Positions 8,592 through 17,183 of a DNA stretch of 45,693 bases are shown here, one piece after another; position 1 is the first letter of the stretch; every line of letters begins with the position of its first letter. The position numbers were made by a program, and so were the translations under genes. The notes under the pieces are model-generated. The model was not told the origin of the DNA, made no database searches, and saw nothing but the letters and a program-made list of their open reading frames with translations. Source of the stretch: an uncultured Bacilli bacterium (GTDB lineage Bacteria > Bacillota_I > Bacilli_A > Izemoplasmatales > UBA1188); NCBI GenBank assembly GCA_905235635.1, contig CAJOMC010000013.1:1-45693 (forward strand), given 5' to 3'.

Positions 8592-10406
8592 TTAGTATTC
8601 ATTATGGAAATATTCATCCAGTATGTTATATAAGAATTCATATCTATCACTTATTTCAGTGACATTATCTCCTAATTCTTGAACACGATTTGTTTGTTCG
8701 TCCCAAACATTCCATTTAGGAAGACCATCTCCATTAGGATTACCATATTTCACAAAATTGACCCAGTATGAAGACATTATTTCAGATAATAAAACATCAG
8801 ATTCATCATATCTATAATTTGTTTTATCTCTTGAAATATTATTATAGGCATAGATTATTTCACCTGAATGATATGTTCCATAATATCCATTATCTTTAGT
8901 AAATGAATATCTATAAACTATAGTACCATTATTTGATGCAAGGCGACTCCACGAATAATGTGGATATATAAACCACATAACTGACATTATTTCATTAAGG
9001 GCTAGAAATGCATCATTATCTGTCTTTAAATCATATAATTGTAGGATTCTTTTGGCGATATCCCCATCGCCTATATAATTAGATAGTCTTTCCTCTATAT
9101 TCTTTTTATTTGTTTTAGAGAAGAGGAATGTTGGTATCACAAAAGCATCAGCTTCGAGTACATTTGACCCATTAAGTAAGGCAACTTCATTATTTTCACC
9201 ATCTTTATATACTTCATATGGTGTTTTAGTTAACGCATATCCATCTAATGTCATAGATGAATTATTAAAATGAGTACCTGCATTTAGTAAAGTTAAAGCA
9301 TCTACATTTCTTAATTCTTCTAAACTGTTACAGCCAAGGTATGACATAACACCTTCATTATCTTTAATTGCATCCTCATATAATCTAAATGTATGAGGAG
9401 GTGTTTTAACCACAAGTGATGATGATTCACCGATTGCTTTTTGGAATAAACCGCTCGCAAGAGGCGATGAACAAAGCGCTGACACGCTTGATGAGCCCGC
9501 AGATTCTCCTGCAATAGTGATTTTTGTCTTATTACCACCAAATGCTTCTATATTATTATTAATCCATTTTAAAGCTTGTATTTGATCAAGGAGTCCATAA
9601 TTACCGGTTGTATGATTAGGACTTTCATTTTTTAATTCATTTGATGCATAATATCCAAATATTCCAAGTCTATAGGCGATAGTTATCATGATAACGCCTT
9701 TTTCAGCGATATTCTCACCATTATAGGAATAGAATGAACTTGAACCATTTTTAAGAGAACCACCGTGAATATAAACAAGTACTGGAAGGTTAGTTTCATT
9801 TGTATTAGGCCTCCAAATATTAAGATATAGACAATCTTCACTCATTTCTTCATGAGGATTTGACTTAAAGTTTGGATGCCATCCTTTTTCAGCATATATA
9901 TCTATAAGACTATCCATGATATCGCCACTTCCTAGTTGCATTGCTTTTGGTTTAAAAGAGGTACAATCAAGGATACCGCTATAGTTATCCGGATCAACAG
10001 GTTCCCTCCATCTTAGGTTACCAACTGGTGCTTTAGCGTAAGGTATACCAGTATATATCCTAACTGTCTCATCGCTATTATATGTACCTCTAAGTTTTCC
10101 CTCACTTACCTCTACAATATCAGTATAAGATACTTGATCTACGGGACTCATAAGAACAGTTTTTGGATGATTAACTAAAACTATAACAATTAAAGAAATA
10201 ATCAAACTAGATAATAGAATTAACTTATATAAGAATCCCTTATTCACAAATGCTATTCTTAACACCATATATCCTATAAGAACTATTAGTGATACTGGGA
10301 GTAATATGAGTGGACCATTTGCGAGGTCTAAGTAGAAAACAAATAATAAGATAAAAATACTAAACAGTATTGGAAAAATAATATAAAAAGCAATGTGTTT
10401 TTTCAT
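8592..10406 (-). CDS. Type B carboxylesterase with N-terminal membrane segments
   Basis: A 604-residue protein. About the first 85 residues hold three hydrophobic segments rather than a simple signal peptide; the rest is a carboxylesterase/cholinesterase-type alpha/beta hydrolase. Seen: EDCLYLNIW, the oxyanion segment VYIHGGS, nucleophile S302 in AGESAGSSS, the likely acid Glu in NGSNVLEADAF and His in YHSGEIIYAY. Predicted to be membrane-anchored with the hydrolase domain outside the cell, cleaving esters of unknown identity. TAGGAGA lies before the ATG on the minus strand, and a TATAAT is at 10432-10427. It is divergent from the coiA-like gene and convergent with the glg operon. Confidence 0.9.
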   Translation of the reverse strand: MKKHIAFYIIFPILFSIFILLFVFYLDLANGPLILLPVSLIVLIGYMVLRIAFVNKGFLYKLILLSSLIISLIVIVLVNHPKTVLMSPVDQVSYTDIVEVSEGKLRGTYNSDETVRIYTGIPYAKAPVGNLRWREPVDPDNYSGILDCTSFKPKAMQLGSGDIMDSLIDIYAEKGWHPNFKSNPHEEMSEDCLYLNIWRPNTNETNLPVLVYIHGGSLKNGSSSFYSYNGENIAEKGVIMITIAYRLGIFGYYASNELKNESPNHTTGNYGLLDQIQALKWINNNIEAFGGNKTKITIAGESAGSSSVSALCSSPLASGLFQKAIGESSSLVVKTPPHTFRLYEDAIKDNEGVMSYLGCNSLEELRNVDALTLLNAGTHFNNSSMTLDGYALTKTPYEVYKDGENNEVALLNGSNVLEADAFVIPTFLFSKTNKKNIEERLSNYIGDGDIAKRILQLYDLKTDNDAFLALNEIMSVMWFIYPHYSWSRLASNNGTIVYRYSFTKDNGYYGTYHSGEIIYAYNNISRDKTNYRYDESDVLLSEIMSSYWVNFVKYGNPNGDGLPKWNVWDEQTNRVQELGDNVTEISDRYEFLYNILDEYFHNEY

Positions 10407-10467
10407 GAAATCTCCTATATACTTATATTATATATAAAAACTATATAATTTATAAAAGAAATAGATT
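10407..10467. promoter_or_regulatory. Divergent promoter region, esterase / coiA-like gene
   Basis: A very AT-rich 61-bp gap. Plus strand: TATAAT at 10444-10449 and TATAAA at 10451-10456, 18 and 11 nt before the coiA-like ATG, which has no Shine-Dalgarno. Minus strand: TATAAT at 10432-10427, 20 nt before the esterase ATG, which has a good Shine-Dalgarno. No convincing -35 box for either direction. Confidence 0.4.
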
Positions 10468-11664
10468 ATGTATTACGCAATTGATAAAGATGGTAAAAGA
10501 GTTCATATTGATAATGCTCATTCAATGAATGACTATTTTTGCCCTATCTGTGGATTAAAACTAGTACTTAAAAGAGGACCAGTTATAAGCCACCATTTTT
10601 CACATCTTATAAATCAGGCATGCGTTGATAAATATCATTATGATATGAGTGAGTGGCACGAAGCACTTCAAAATTTATTCCCCGATAATACAAGAGAATA
10701 TGTATTATCAAATGGCATTAAAAGCCATAGGGCAGATGTCTTTATAGAAAAGAAAAACACAGTGCTTGAATTCCAACATTCATCTTTATCTTCTATAGAA
10801 TTTAGTGATAGATGTGATTTCTATACTTCTTTTGGCTATAACCTAGTCTGGATATTCGATCTAAGAGAAGAAGCAAAAGAAAATAAAATTTATAACTATA
10901 AAGAGAATCTATACAGATGGTTAAACCCTAAAAGAACTTTTAATAACTATCTCCCATCAAAAAATAAAAACATAGAGCTATACTTTGAACTAGAAAACGA
11001 TAAGATGGTTAAGATAATTTGGGCACCAAAAGATGGCTTTGAAAGATTTATGACTGATACAAGTATCTATAATAGAAAATATTTTGTAAATAGATTCTTA
11101 AAAAAAGAAATAATTAAATTAGTCCCTTTAAGGGATTTAAAAGATAGAATAAAGGAATCATATAAAGTTGATGGTATTTCATATTACCTTGGTTGTCCTA
11201 AAACAAATAATCATGTAGCTACACTAAATGAGTGTATAGAATGTGACTATTATCAAGGTTATAAAGACGATTATATATTATGTAACAAAAGATTCATAGA
11301 CTTAAATATAGATCTTCACACTTTAGTTGAAATAAAGAAAATCACAAATGGCTACATCACAGAAATTAAAATAGATGATAATATATATGAAATTGAATCA
11401 TATCCTAAAAGGCAAAAGAAGGATTTGTTTTCGCTCTGGAATGATAAATATAAATATATGATAGTAAAGAATATGGAGACTCTAAAATACTATCTTATTA
11501 CTAGTAATCCTAAGTCTCAGTTTGAAAAGTATAATAGGGTATATGGAAAAGTATCAAATGATAGTGAAAATTTTAGTGAGAAATCTAGTGAAATTATAGA
11601 TGTTGAAAGGGAAATTTGGATACTGTTTTCAAAGAAGAAAAAGATTAAATCACATAATTCCTAG
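10468..11664 (+). CDS. Competence protein CoiA-like nuclease
   Basis: A 398-residue protein resembling the CoiA family, which acts with RecA during natural transformation. An N-terminal zinc-ribbon-like CPICG (C25, C28) is followed by HHFSH. The nuclease-type core has HRADV (D90) and LEFQHSSLS (E101, Q103), then FYTSFGYNLVWIFDL: the D-(x)10-ExQ pattern of this PD-(D/E)XK-like fold. A second pair CxxCD occurs near ECIECDYYQGYKDDYILC. It stands alone, between a divergent esterase and the AAA ATPase, with a TATAAT box close to the ATG and no ribosome site. Its 3' end overlaps the first unit of the repeat array described next. Confidence 0.75.
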   Translation: MYYAIDKDGKRVHIDNAHSMNDYFCPICGLKLVLKRGPVISHHFSHLINQACVDKYHYDMSEWHEALQNLFPDNTREYVLSNGIKSHRADVFIEKKNTVLEFQHSSLSSIEFSDRCDFYTSFGYNLVWIFDLREEAKENKIYNYKENLYRWLNPKRTFNNYLPSKNKNIELYFELENDKMVKIIWAPKDGFERFMTDTSIYNRKYFVNRFLKKEIIKLVPLRDLKDRIKESYKVDGISYYLGCPKTNNHVATLNECIECDYYQGYKDDYILCNKRFIDLNIDLHTLVEIKKITNGYITEIKIDDNIYEIESYPKRQKKDLFSLWNDKYKYMIVKNMETLKYYLITSNPKSQFEKYNRVYGKVSNDSENFSEKSSEIIDVEREIWILFSKKKKIKSHNS

Positions 11665-11746
11665 GAAAAATGTGAAAATTATCACATAATTCTTAAGAAA
11701 AGTGTGAGAAAAATCACATAATTAGTAAAAATAATGTGATTATAAT
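11649..11746 (+). promoter_or_regulatory. Array of TGTGA-N6-TCACA sites on a 32-bp period before the AAA ATPase
   Basis: ATCACATAATT occurs three times without mismatch, at 11649, 11681 and 11713, exactly 32 bp apart. TGTGA occurs at 11671, 11703 and 11735, also 32 bp apart. Together they make two complete palindromes, TGTGA-N6-TCACA, at 11671-11686 and 11703-11718, plus half-sites at each end. A TATAAT at 11741-11746 overlaps the last half-site and a second TATAAT lies at 11769-11774. The 32-bp spacing is close to three helical turns, so bound dimers would lie on one DNA face. The half-site matches the CRP consensus, but no regulator gene is in view. Confidence 0.65.
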
Positions 11747-11797
11747 TGAATTAAGCCTCTTTATCCAATATAATATTGTTGTATAGGAGGTAGAAGA

Positions 11798-13117
11798 ATG
11801 AAACGCTTTATACTAAATGATTTAAATAACTGGAAAGACTCAAAAAGAAGAAAGCCATTAATTTTACGAGGTGCAAGACAGGTTGGCAAAACCTGGATAC
11901 TTGAAGAATTTGGCAAATCTTTCAAAGATGGATTTGTGAGAATAAACTTTGACAAAGAGCCAGAATATTCTCAGTTTTTTACAACCACAAAAGATGTTTT
12001 TAGAATTATCCAAAACCTTTCATTTGCGACAGGGCACAAGATAACTCCTGATACACTTATAATATTTGATGAAATACAATCATGTCCTGAGGCACTAAAC
12101 TCACTTAAATATTTTTGTGAGGATGCCCCAGAATACTATGTTGCAAGCGCAGGGTCTTTACTTGGTCTCGCTTTAAATGAGGGTTTTCCCGTTGGCAAAG
12201 CAGATTTTCTCGATATGGGTCCGATGTCTTTTCTAGAATTTTTAATCGCATGTGGCGATGAAAATTTATATGAATACATTAAAAGCATCAATAAAATAGA
12301 AAATATCCCAGAATTATTTCATAGTAGATTGATAGAAAAACTTAAGATGTATTTTGTGATAGGCGGTATGCCTGAAGCTGTAAAAGTGTGGGCCGAAGAT
12401 AGAGATATTAAAGAAGTAGAAAATGTACTTTTATCTATACTTGAGGCATATGAAGCCGACTTTGGCAAACATGCACCAAATAGAGACGTTCAGCGTATTA
12501 GGTTAATTTGGAATTCACTTCCATCTCAACTCGCTAAAGAGAATAAGAAGTTTTTATATAGCACAATAAGAGAAGGTGCAAGAGCGAGGGAATATGAAGA
12601 TGCACTTAACTGGCTTAAAAATGCTGATTTAGTTAAAAAAGTCTCACGAATTGAAAAACCGGGACTTCCACTTAAGTCATATGAGGATTTAACATCATTT
12701 AAGATTTATATGGGTGATGTTGGACTTCTAAGAAAACATTCAAAACTAGCGACATCTGCGTTTTTAGAAGAAAATAGACTATTTACTGAATTTAAAGGTT
12801 CTCTAACTGAAAATTATGTGCTTGAAAGCTTATTAAGCCAAAAAGACATTGAACCATATTATTGGAATAATGGTTCATATGAAGTAGATTTTATAATTCA
12901 AAAAGAGAATAACATATATCCTATTGAGGTTAAGTCAGGCACAAACATTACTTCAACTAGTTTAAAAAAATATTTGAGTAATTATAATGAGACTAAATTT
13001 GGAGTAAGATTATCTCTTAAGAATTTATCTTTTGATGGTAACATTCTAAATATTCCTCTCTATCTAATTGATGAACTTCCAAGACTAATTTCAGAAATAA
13101 ATGTGGATAAATCTTAA
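11798..13117 (+). CDS. AAA_14 ATPase with C-terminal DUF4143 domain
   Basis: A 439-residue member of the widespread AAA_14/DUF4143 family, whose biological role is unknown. Walker A is GARQVGKT (K31), Walker B LIIFDEIQ, sensor region YVASAGSLLGLAL. The C-terminal part contains ENYVLESLL, YYWNNGSYEVDFII and PIEVKSG; the last two match the D...ExK pattern of a restriction-endonuclease-like fold and are typical of DUF4143. The ribosome site AGGAGG is at 11785-11790. It stands alone with its own upstream operator array, unlike the operon-bound genes around it. Such ATPases are patchily distributed and often look accessory. Confidence 0.88.
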   Translation: MKRFILNDLNNWKDSKRRKPLILRGARQVGKTWILEEFGKSFKDGFVRINFDKEPEYSQFFTTTKDVFRIIQNLSFATGHKITPDTLIIFDEIQSCPEALNSLKYFCEDAPEYYVASAGSLLGLALNEGFPVGKADFLDMGPMSFLEFLIACGDENLYEYIKSINKIENIPELFHSRLIEKLKMYFVIGGMPEAVKVWAEDRDIKEVENVLLSILEAYEADFGKHAPNRDVQRIRLIWNSLPSQLAKENKKFLYSTIREGARAREYEDALNWLKNADLVKKVSRIEKPGLPLKSYEDLTSFKIYMGDVGLLRKHSKLATSAFLEENRLFTEFKGSLTENYVLESLLSQKDIEPYYWNNGSYEVDFIIQKENNIYPIEVKSGTNITSTSLKKYLSNYNETKFGVRLSLKNLSFDGNILNIPLYLIDELPRLISEINVDKS

Positions 13118-13133
13118 AGATATAGTGAAGATT

Positions 13134-13173
13134 AACATTATTCATTTATGAATATTGTTAAAAAAGTTATAAT
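13134..13173 (+). promoter_or_regulatory. Serpin promoter with adjacent inverted repeat
   Basis: TATAAT at 13168-13173 is followed after 10 nt by GGAGGTG (13184-13190). Just upstream an inverted repeat, 13134-13144 against 13149-13159 (11 bp, one mismatch, 4-nt loop), lies where a -35 box would be. No T-run follows the repeat, so an operator is more likely than a terminator for the AAA gene. Confidence 0.4.
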
Positions 13174-13194
13174 CTTTACAGATGGAGGTGACAA

Positions 13195-14484
13195 ATGAAA
13201 AAATTACTAACTTTAATTTTGCTATCTTTTACACTTATACTCTCGTCTTGTACCACGACTATTCCTAACGATAACTCTTTAAAATATTTAAATGATGTAA
13301 GTATGGAAATTAAGGAACAAGAAAAGAATAATTCAAGAAAAAAGATTAAAGAGGGAGATTTCTTAAATAAACTTGAAACTTTCTCATCAAAACTTAATTA
13401 TGTTGTTTATGAAGATTATTATGAAGAAGAAAATATGGTTGTATCGCCTCTTTCAGTGTTTTTTGCCTTCGCAATGGAATATGAAACACTAGAAGACGAT
13501 GATAAAATAAGTCTTCTCAACTTCCTTAATATGACAGATAGTGATTTATTCCTAGTAAAACATCTTATTAATTCACTATTACCTGTTGGTAAGGATGATA
13601 CATATAATTTAAAAATATCTAATACCATTTGGACTAATAGTGACTTAAATTATGATTATAAAAAAGATATTCTTAATACCCTATCAACTAAGCATTATTG
13701 TGGTGTAATTGAAGCTCCATTTACCAGCGATAATATCGGGGCCAATAAGGAACTAAGAGAATTTATTAAAAAGATGACAGATGGTCTTATTGATGAAGAT
13801 TTTGATATCTCTAATGATATGACCTTCCTTCTTATGAATACCCTTTATTTTAAAGATGTTTGGGGAAACAACGAGCTATCTACAAGAAAAGAAGTATTTA
13901 AAGATATATTAGGGAGTGAAACAGAACTTGACTTTAATGTGGGATACTATCATATGGGCAAGCTTCAAAGAGAAGAAAAATATGAATACACCTATATTTC
14001 TACAATGTCTGATTATAAACTCACATTTATAAGACCAAAAGATGGCTTTGAAATTAAAGACATTTATAGCGTTGATCTAATTAAAGAAGTAAATTCTCAT
14101 AAGTACTTGTATACTGATTCAGCAACAAGAACTGATTATCACTCAAGATGCATCTTCCCAACATTTAAAGTTGAATCTTCTTATAACCTAGTGGAAACAC
14201 TTTTAAAACATTATGATTTTGATAATCTATTTATTAATTACCATTCTAAATTAATAGATGAGGATATGTTTATAAGTGATGTGATACATAAGGTTGTATA
14301 TAGTGCAGATAAGAAAGGCACAGAAGGTGCCGCAGTCACAATCATTGGGAATAAAGCCACAAGTGTTGGTCCTATTAATAAACAGGTATACGAAGAATTA
14401 ATACTTGATAAACCATTTGCTTTTGTCCTCTCTAGTCCTGATGGTGTAGTTCTATTCTCAGGAATTATAAATATCTTAAATTAA
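13195..14484 (+). CDS. Lipoprotein serpin (protease inhibitor)
   Basis: A 429-residue protein with a lipoprotein signal (lipobox LSSC, C19), a short polar linker and a complete serpin domain from about residue 65. Serpin features: NMVVSPLSVFFAFAMEY, LLMNTLYFKDVWG, the hinge KGTEGAAVTII and the C-terminal signature LDKPFAFVL...GVVLFSG. The short-side-chain hinge (GTEGAAV) resembles inhibitory rather than non-inhibitory serpins. The reactive loop lies in about IIGNKATSVGP; the exact P1 residue cannot be fixed from one sequence. Surface serpins in gut bacteria are thought to neutralise host or microbial serine proteases. Strong GGAGGTG ribosome site; single-gene unit with its own promoter and terminator. 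Confidence 0.9.
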   Translation: MKKLLTLILLSFTLILSSCTTTIPNDNSLKYLNDVSMEIKEQEKNNSRKKIKEGDFLNKLETFSSKLNYVVYEDYYEEENMVVSPLSVFFAFAMEYETLEDDDKISLLNFLNMTDSDLFLVKHLINSLLPVGKDDTYNLKISNTIWTNSDLNYDYKKDILNTLSTKHYCGVIEAPFTSDNIGANKELREFIKKMTDGLIDEDFDISNDMTFLLMNTLYFKDVWGNNELSTRKEVFKDILGSETELDFNVGYYHMGKLQREEKYEYTYISTMSDYKLTFIRPKDGFEIKDIYSVDLIKEVNSHKYLYTDSATRTDYHSRCIFPTFKVESSYNLVETLLKHYDFDNLFINYHSKLIDEDMFISDVIHKVVYSADKKGTEGAAVTIIGNKATSVGPINKQVYEELILDKPFAFVLSSPDGVVLFSGIINILN

Positions 14485-14507
14485 TTATTTATATAAGTAA
14501 GCTAAAC

Positions 14508-14529
14508 GGGCCTTTATGAAGGCCCTTTT
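14508..14529 (+). terminator. Terminator after the serpin gene
   Basis: GGGCCTT (14508-14514), loop TATG, AAGGCCC (14519-14525), then TTTT. Confidence 0.85.
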
Positions 14530-14563
14530 CATTTATCAAAGATGAATAATTATGGAAATATTG

Positions 14564-14577
14564 TATAATATTTATAT
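14564..14577 (+). promoter_or_regulatory. -10 box of a leaderless yqeG promoter
   Basis: TATAAT at 14564-14569 lies 8 nt before the yqeG ATG at 14578, so transcription would start at or within a base or two of the start codon. No Shine-Dalgarno is present, and no clear -35 is seen at 14541-14546 (GATGAA). Confidence 0.5.
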
Positions 14578-15129
14578 ATGAGAAAAGAACGTTTAAGACT
14601 ATATCTACCAGAGGAATATCATGAATCTATTTTTGAAGTAGATTTTGTTTCTCATATATCTAGTGGCAGGAATATCATATTTTTTGATTTAGATAATACA
14701 ATCGAAGATTATGATCACTATACCCCAAGTGAAAAAGTAATTGAATTATTTAAAAGACTTAAAAGACTAGGGTATGATATTATATTCATTTCAAACAATG
14801 GGAAGAAAAGACTTAAGAATTTTACGTACATACTTGAGGTTAAGAGCCTTACACACGTAAGAAAGCCCTTTACATTCAAGATTAAAAAGTATTTAAAGTA
14901 TTCAAATTATAACGTTAATAATATTCTATTTATTGGCGATCAAATTGTTACTGACATTAAGTTTTCAAGAAAACTAGGCATATACTCTATATTAGTTAAG
15001 CCTATTAATAGAAAAAGTGAAAAATGGTATACTAAAATTAATAGGTTTTTTGAAAATATTAAACTTAAACAAATTAAAAAAATATTACCTAATGAATATA
15101 AAAATTTAGGTTTGGATAGAAAAGGATGA
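14578..15129 (+). CDS. yqeG: YqeG-family HAD IIIA phosphatase
   Basis: A 183-residue HAD-superfamily protein. Motif I DLDNT is at 37-41, the motif II region is IIFISNNGKK, and the acidic motif GDQIVTD lies near residues 121-127. YqeG family members are predicted phosphatases, some acting on phosphatidylglycerophosphate; the substrate here is unproven. pgsA, which makes phosphatidylglycerophosphate, is at 22827 in this window. It opens the run yqeG-yqeH-yqeK-rsfS in the B. subtilis order and overlaps yqeH by 4 nt. Confidence 0.88.
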   Translation: MRKERLRLYLPEEYHESIFEVDFVSHISSGRNIIFFDLDNTIEDYDHYTPSEKVIELFKRLKRLGYDIIFISNNGKKRLKNFTYILEVKSLTHVRKPFTFKIKKYLKYSNYNVNNILFIGDQIVTDIKFSRKLGIYSILVKPINRKSEKWYTKINRFFENIKLKQIKKILPNEYKNLGLDRKG

Positions 15130-16244
15130 GCGAACTTATATGTAGGGGATGTGGATCCGTAATTCAAACAACTGATAAGACTAAATCTGGATATGTTCCT
15201 GAGAAAGTACTTGCGGACTTTGACTTTAAAGAAACTCTTTATTGTCAAAGATGTTTTCGTATGAGAAATTACTCCCAGCTTGTATCTAATGATATTCCTG
15301 GTGACGATTACGTTAAGGTTATATCTGAAATAAAGATGAAAGACTCGCTCGTGGTATTAATCGTTGATATATTTGATTTCTCTGGTTCATTCTTACCAAA
15401 CATTAAGAAACTCACTGGTCAAAATGATATTATACTTGCGGCTAATAAGGTAGACCTTTTGCCTTCAAGCGTAAAAAGAGAAAAAGTATTAGACTGGGTT
15501 AAGGGAATGCTTGTTGATGAGGGCTTGAGAGTACTTGATTCTATCTTAATATCATCTAAGAAGAATGTTAATATAGATGACTTACTAGAACTAATAAATA
15601 AATATAAAAAACATAGAGATGTCTATATTGTTGGGTCATCTAATGTTGGTAAATCTAAACTTGTAAATCAAATACTTTCAAGGTTTGATGGAACTGATAA
15701 AGAACCTCTTACTGTTTCATATGTGCCAAATACAACACTTAACTTTGTAGGATTTCCATTAGATGATGAAACGACTATATACGATACACCTGGTGTATTA
15801 AACAGACATCAATATATTAGATATTTATCTAAGAAATCGCTAAAGATGGCGATTCCACAGAAAGAGATTAAGCCGCTCACTTTTCAACTAGATAATGAGC
15901 AAACTCTCTTTATAGGTGGTCTTGCGAGATTTGATTTTATCTTTGGCGGATCAGAGAAGAATAATGTTACTCTATATTTTTCAAATCAATTAAATGTTCA
16001 TAGAACTAAATTATCTAATGCGGATAATCTGTATAAAGAAAAATTATATTCTTTATTAACACCTCCATTTTCAAGCGATGAAGCACTGCCTCAATTTAGT
16101 GTAACTGAATTTTATTTTAGAGATAACGCTAAATATGATATCGTTATATCTGGACTTGGTTTTATATCAATTAGAGCGCCATTTAAGGTAAGAGTACATG
16201 CTCCCGTAATGGTTGGAATATATTCAAGGAAGGCGATAATATAA
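15126..16244 (+). CDS. yqeH: Ribosome-biogenesis GTPase YqeH
   Basis: Circularly permuted GTPase needed for 30S subunit assembly. The N-terminal zinc finger uses C6, C9 (CRGCG) and C40, C43 (CQRCFR). The GTPase motifs then appear in permuted order: G4 NKVDLLP first, then G1 GSSNVGKS and G3 DTPG. The C-terminal domain contains LSKKSLKMAIPQKEIKPLTF. Length 372 is normal. Overlaps yqeG by 4 nt (ATGA) and yqeK by 1 nt (TAATG). The aroE, yhbY and nadD genes usually found between yqeH and yqeK in Bacillus are absent. Confidence 0.95.
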   Translation: MSELICRGCGSVIQTTDKTKSGYVPEKVLADFDFKETLYCQRCFRMRNYSQLVSNDIPGDDYVKVISEIKMKDSLVVLIVDIFDFSGSFLPNIKKLTGQNDIILAANKVDLLPSSVKREKVLDWVKGMLVDEGLRVLDSILISSKKNVNIDDLLELINKYKKHRDVYIVGSSNVGKSKLVNQILSRFDGTDKEPLTVSYVPNTTLNFVGFPLDDETTIYDTPGVLNRHQYIRYLSKKSLKMAIPQKEIKPLTFQLDNEQTLFIGGLARFDFIFGGSEKNNVTLYFSNQLNVHRTKLSNADNLYKEKLYSLLTPPFSSDEALPQFSVTEFYFRDNAKYDIVISGLGFISIRAPFKVRVHAPVMVGIYSRKAII

Positions 16245-16810
16245 TGAATTATAATTTTGATTATATAACCCTCGCAAAATCAAAAGAAACACCTATTAGA
16301 CTACATCATACTATGGGTGTAATTGATGAAGCTATATCACTTTCAAGAAAATATAAAGCAGACCCTCTTAAAGCTAAAATTGCTGCAGCTTTACATGATA
16401 TAACTAAGAATGAACCTTTAGAATGGCATAAAGAAATTATATCTAAGTATTATGGCATAGAATATTTGTCTTTATATCCAACTGGTGCATATCATTCGTT
16501 AAGTGGTAGAGTGTACGCAGAAAAAGAACTAAATATAGATGATATAGATATTCTTTTAGCTATTGAAAATCATACACTTGGGCGTCCTAATATGTCCACA
16601 TTAGAAAAGATAATATTTATTGCGGACTTTATTGAACCATCAAGAGATTCGTATGAATCAGAAGTTGCGAAAAAGCTCGCTTACAAAAACTTAGATATGG
16701 CTTTAATATACATAATGAAATATACTATTGATATGCATGAAAAAGCTAAAAGAATGGTTCCAAAAATTGCCTATGATGCTTTAAAATTTTATGAGGATGG
16801 TAACAAATGA
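16244..16810 (+). CDS. yqeK: HD-domain hydrolase YqeK (probable Ap4A hydrolase)
   Basis: A 188-residue HD-domain protein with the metal ligands H22 (RLHHTMGV), H51 and D52 (ALHDITKN), and later NHTLGR and FIADFIEPSR. The family has been shown to split diadenosine tetraphosphate symmetrically into two ADP. It is translationally coupled to yqeH (TAATG) and rsfS (4-nt overlap). The usual upstream partner nadD is missing here. Confidence 0.93.
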   Translation: MNYNFDYITLAKSKETPIRLHHTMGVIDEAISLSRKYKADPLKAKIAAALHDITKNEPLEWHKEIISKYYGIEYLSLYPTGAYHSLSGRVYAEKELNIDDIDILLAIENHTLGRPNMSTLEKIIFIADFIEPSRDSYESEVAKKLAYKNLDMALIYIMKYTIDMHEKAKRMVPKIAYDALKFYEDGNK

Positions 16811-17127
16811 ATAAATTAGATGAAGTTATTAATTGTCTTGAAGAAGTAAAACTCTTAGATATTGAAAATTACGATTTAAGAGGAGAATCACATCTATTTG
16901 ATTACTTTATAATCGCAACAGCGTCAAATAAAAGACAACTCTCTGCGGCACTCGATAAGATTTATGAGAAGAAAATTGATTTCGATCATATTGAAGGAAA
17001 AGGTGAAGGTGGTTGGATATTAATTGATATGAAAGACATAGTAGTTAATATTATGACTAAAGAATCAAGAGAGATGTATTCTCTAGACAAATACTTTACT
17101 GAATTAAAATTTAGACAAGAACAATAA
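16807..17127 (+). CDS. rsfS: Ribosomal silencing factor RsfS
   Basis: A 106-residue RsfS/YbeB/Iojap protein. It binds uL14 on the 50S subunit and blocks subunit joining when nutrients are scarce. Hallmarks: SHLFDYFIIATASNKRQL and EGKGEGGWILIDMKDIVVNIM, ending with REMYSLDKYF. It overlaps yqeK by 4 nt and ends the ribosome block; a hairpin with a T6 tract follows. Confidence 0.94.
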   Translation: MNKLDEVINCLEEVKLLDIENYDLRGESHLFDYFIIATASNKRQLSAALDKIYEKKIDFDHIEGKGEGGWILIDMKDIVVNIMTKESREMYSLDKYFTELKFRQEQ

Positions 17128-17145
17128 AAATAATATTATAAAAAT

Positions 17146-17182
17146 AACTCCTTCCTATGTATATATAAGTGAAGGAGTTTTT
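17146..17182 (+). terminator. Hairpin with T-tract that also contains the comEA ribosome site
   Basis: AACTCCTTC (17146-17154) pairs with GAAGGAGTT (17171-17179) around a 16-nt loop and runs into TTTTTT, as in an intrinsic terminator for rsfS. The right arm contains GAAGGAG, the Shine-Dalgarno for comEA (ATG 17184), so the fold would both stop transcription and hide the ribosome site. The loop holds the block shared with recA (17159-17177). Confidence 0.6.
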
Positions 17183-17183
17183 T

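Noticed and set aside
11649-11746. Short regularly spaced repeats suggesting a CRISPR array
   Set aside because: The whole period is only 32 bp, the repeated part is 11 plus 5 bp, there are no unique spacers of constant length and no cas gene nearby. An operator array fits better.
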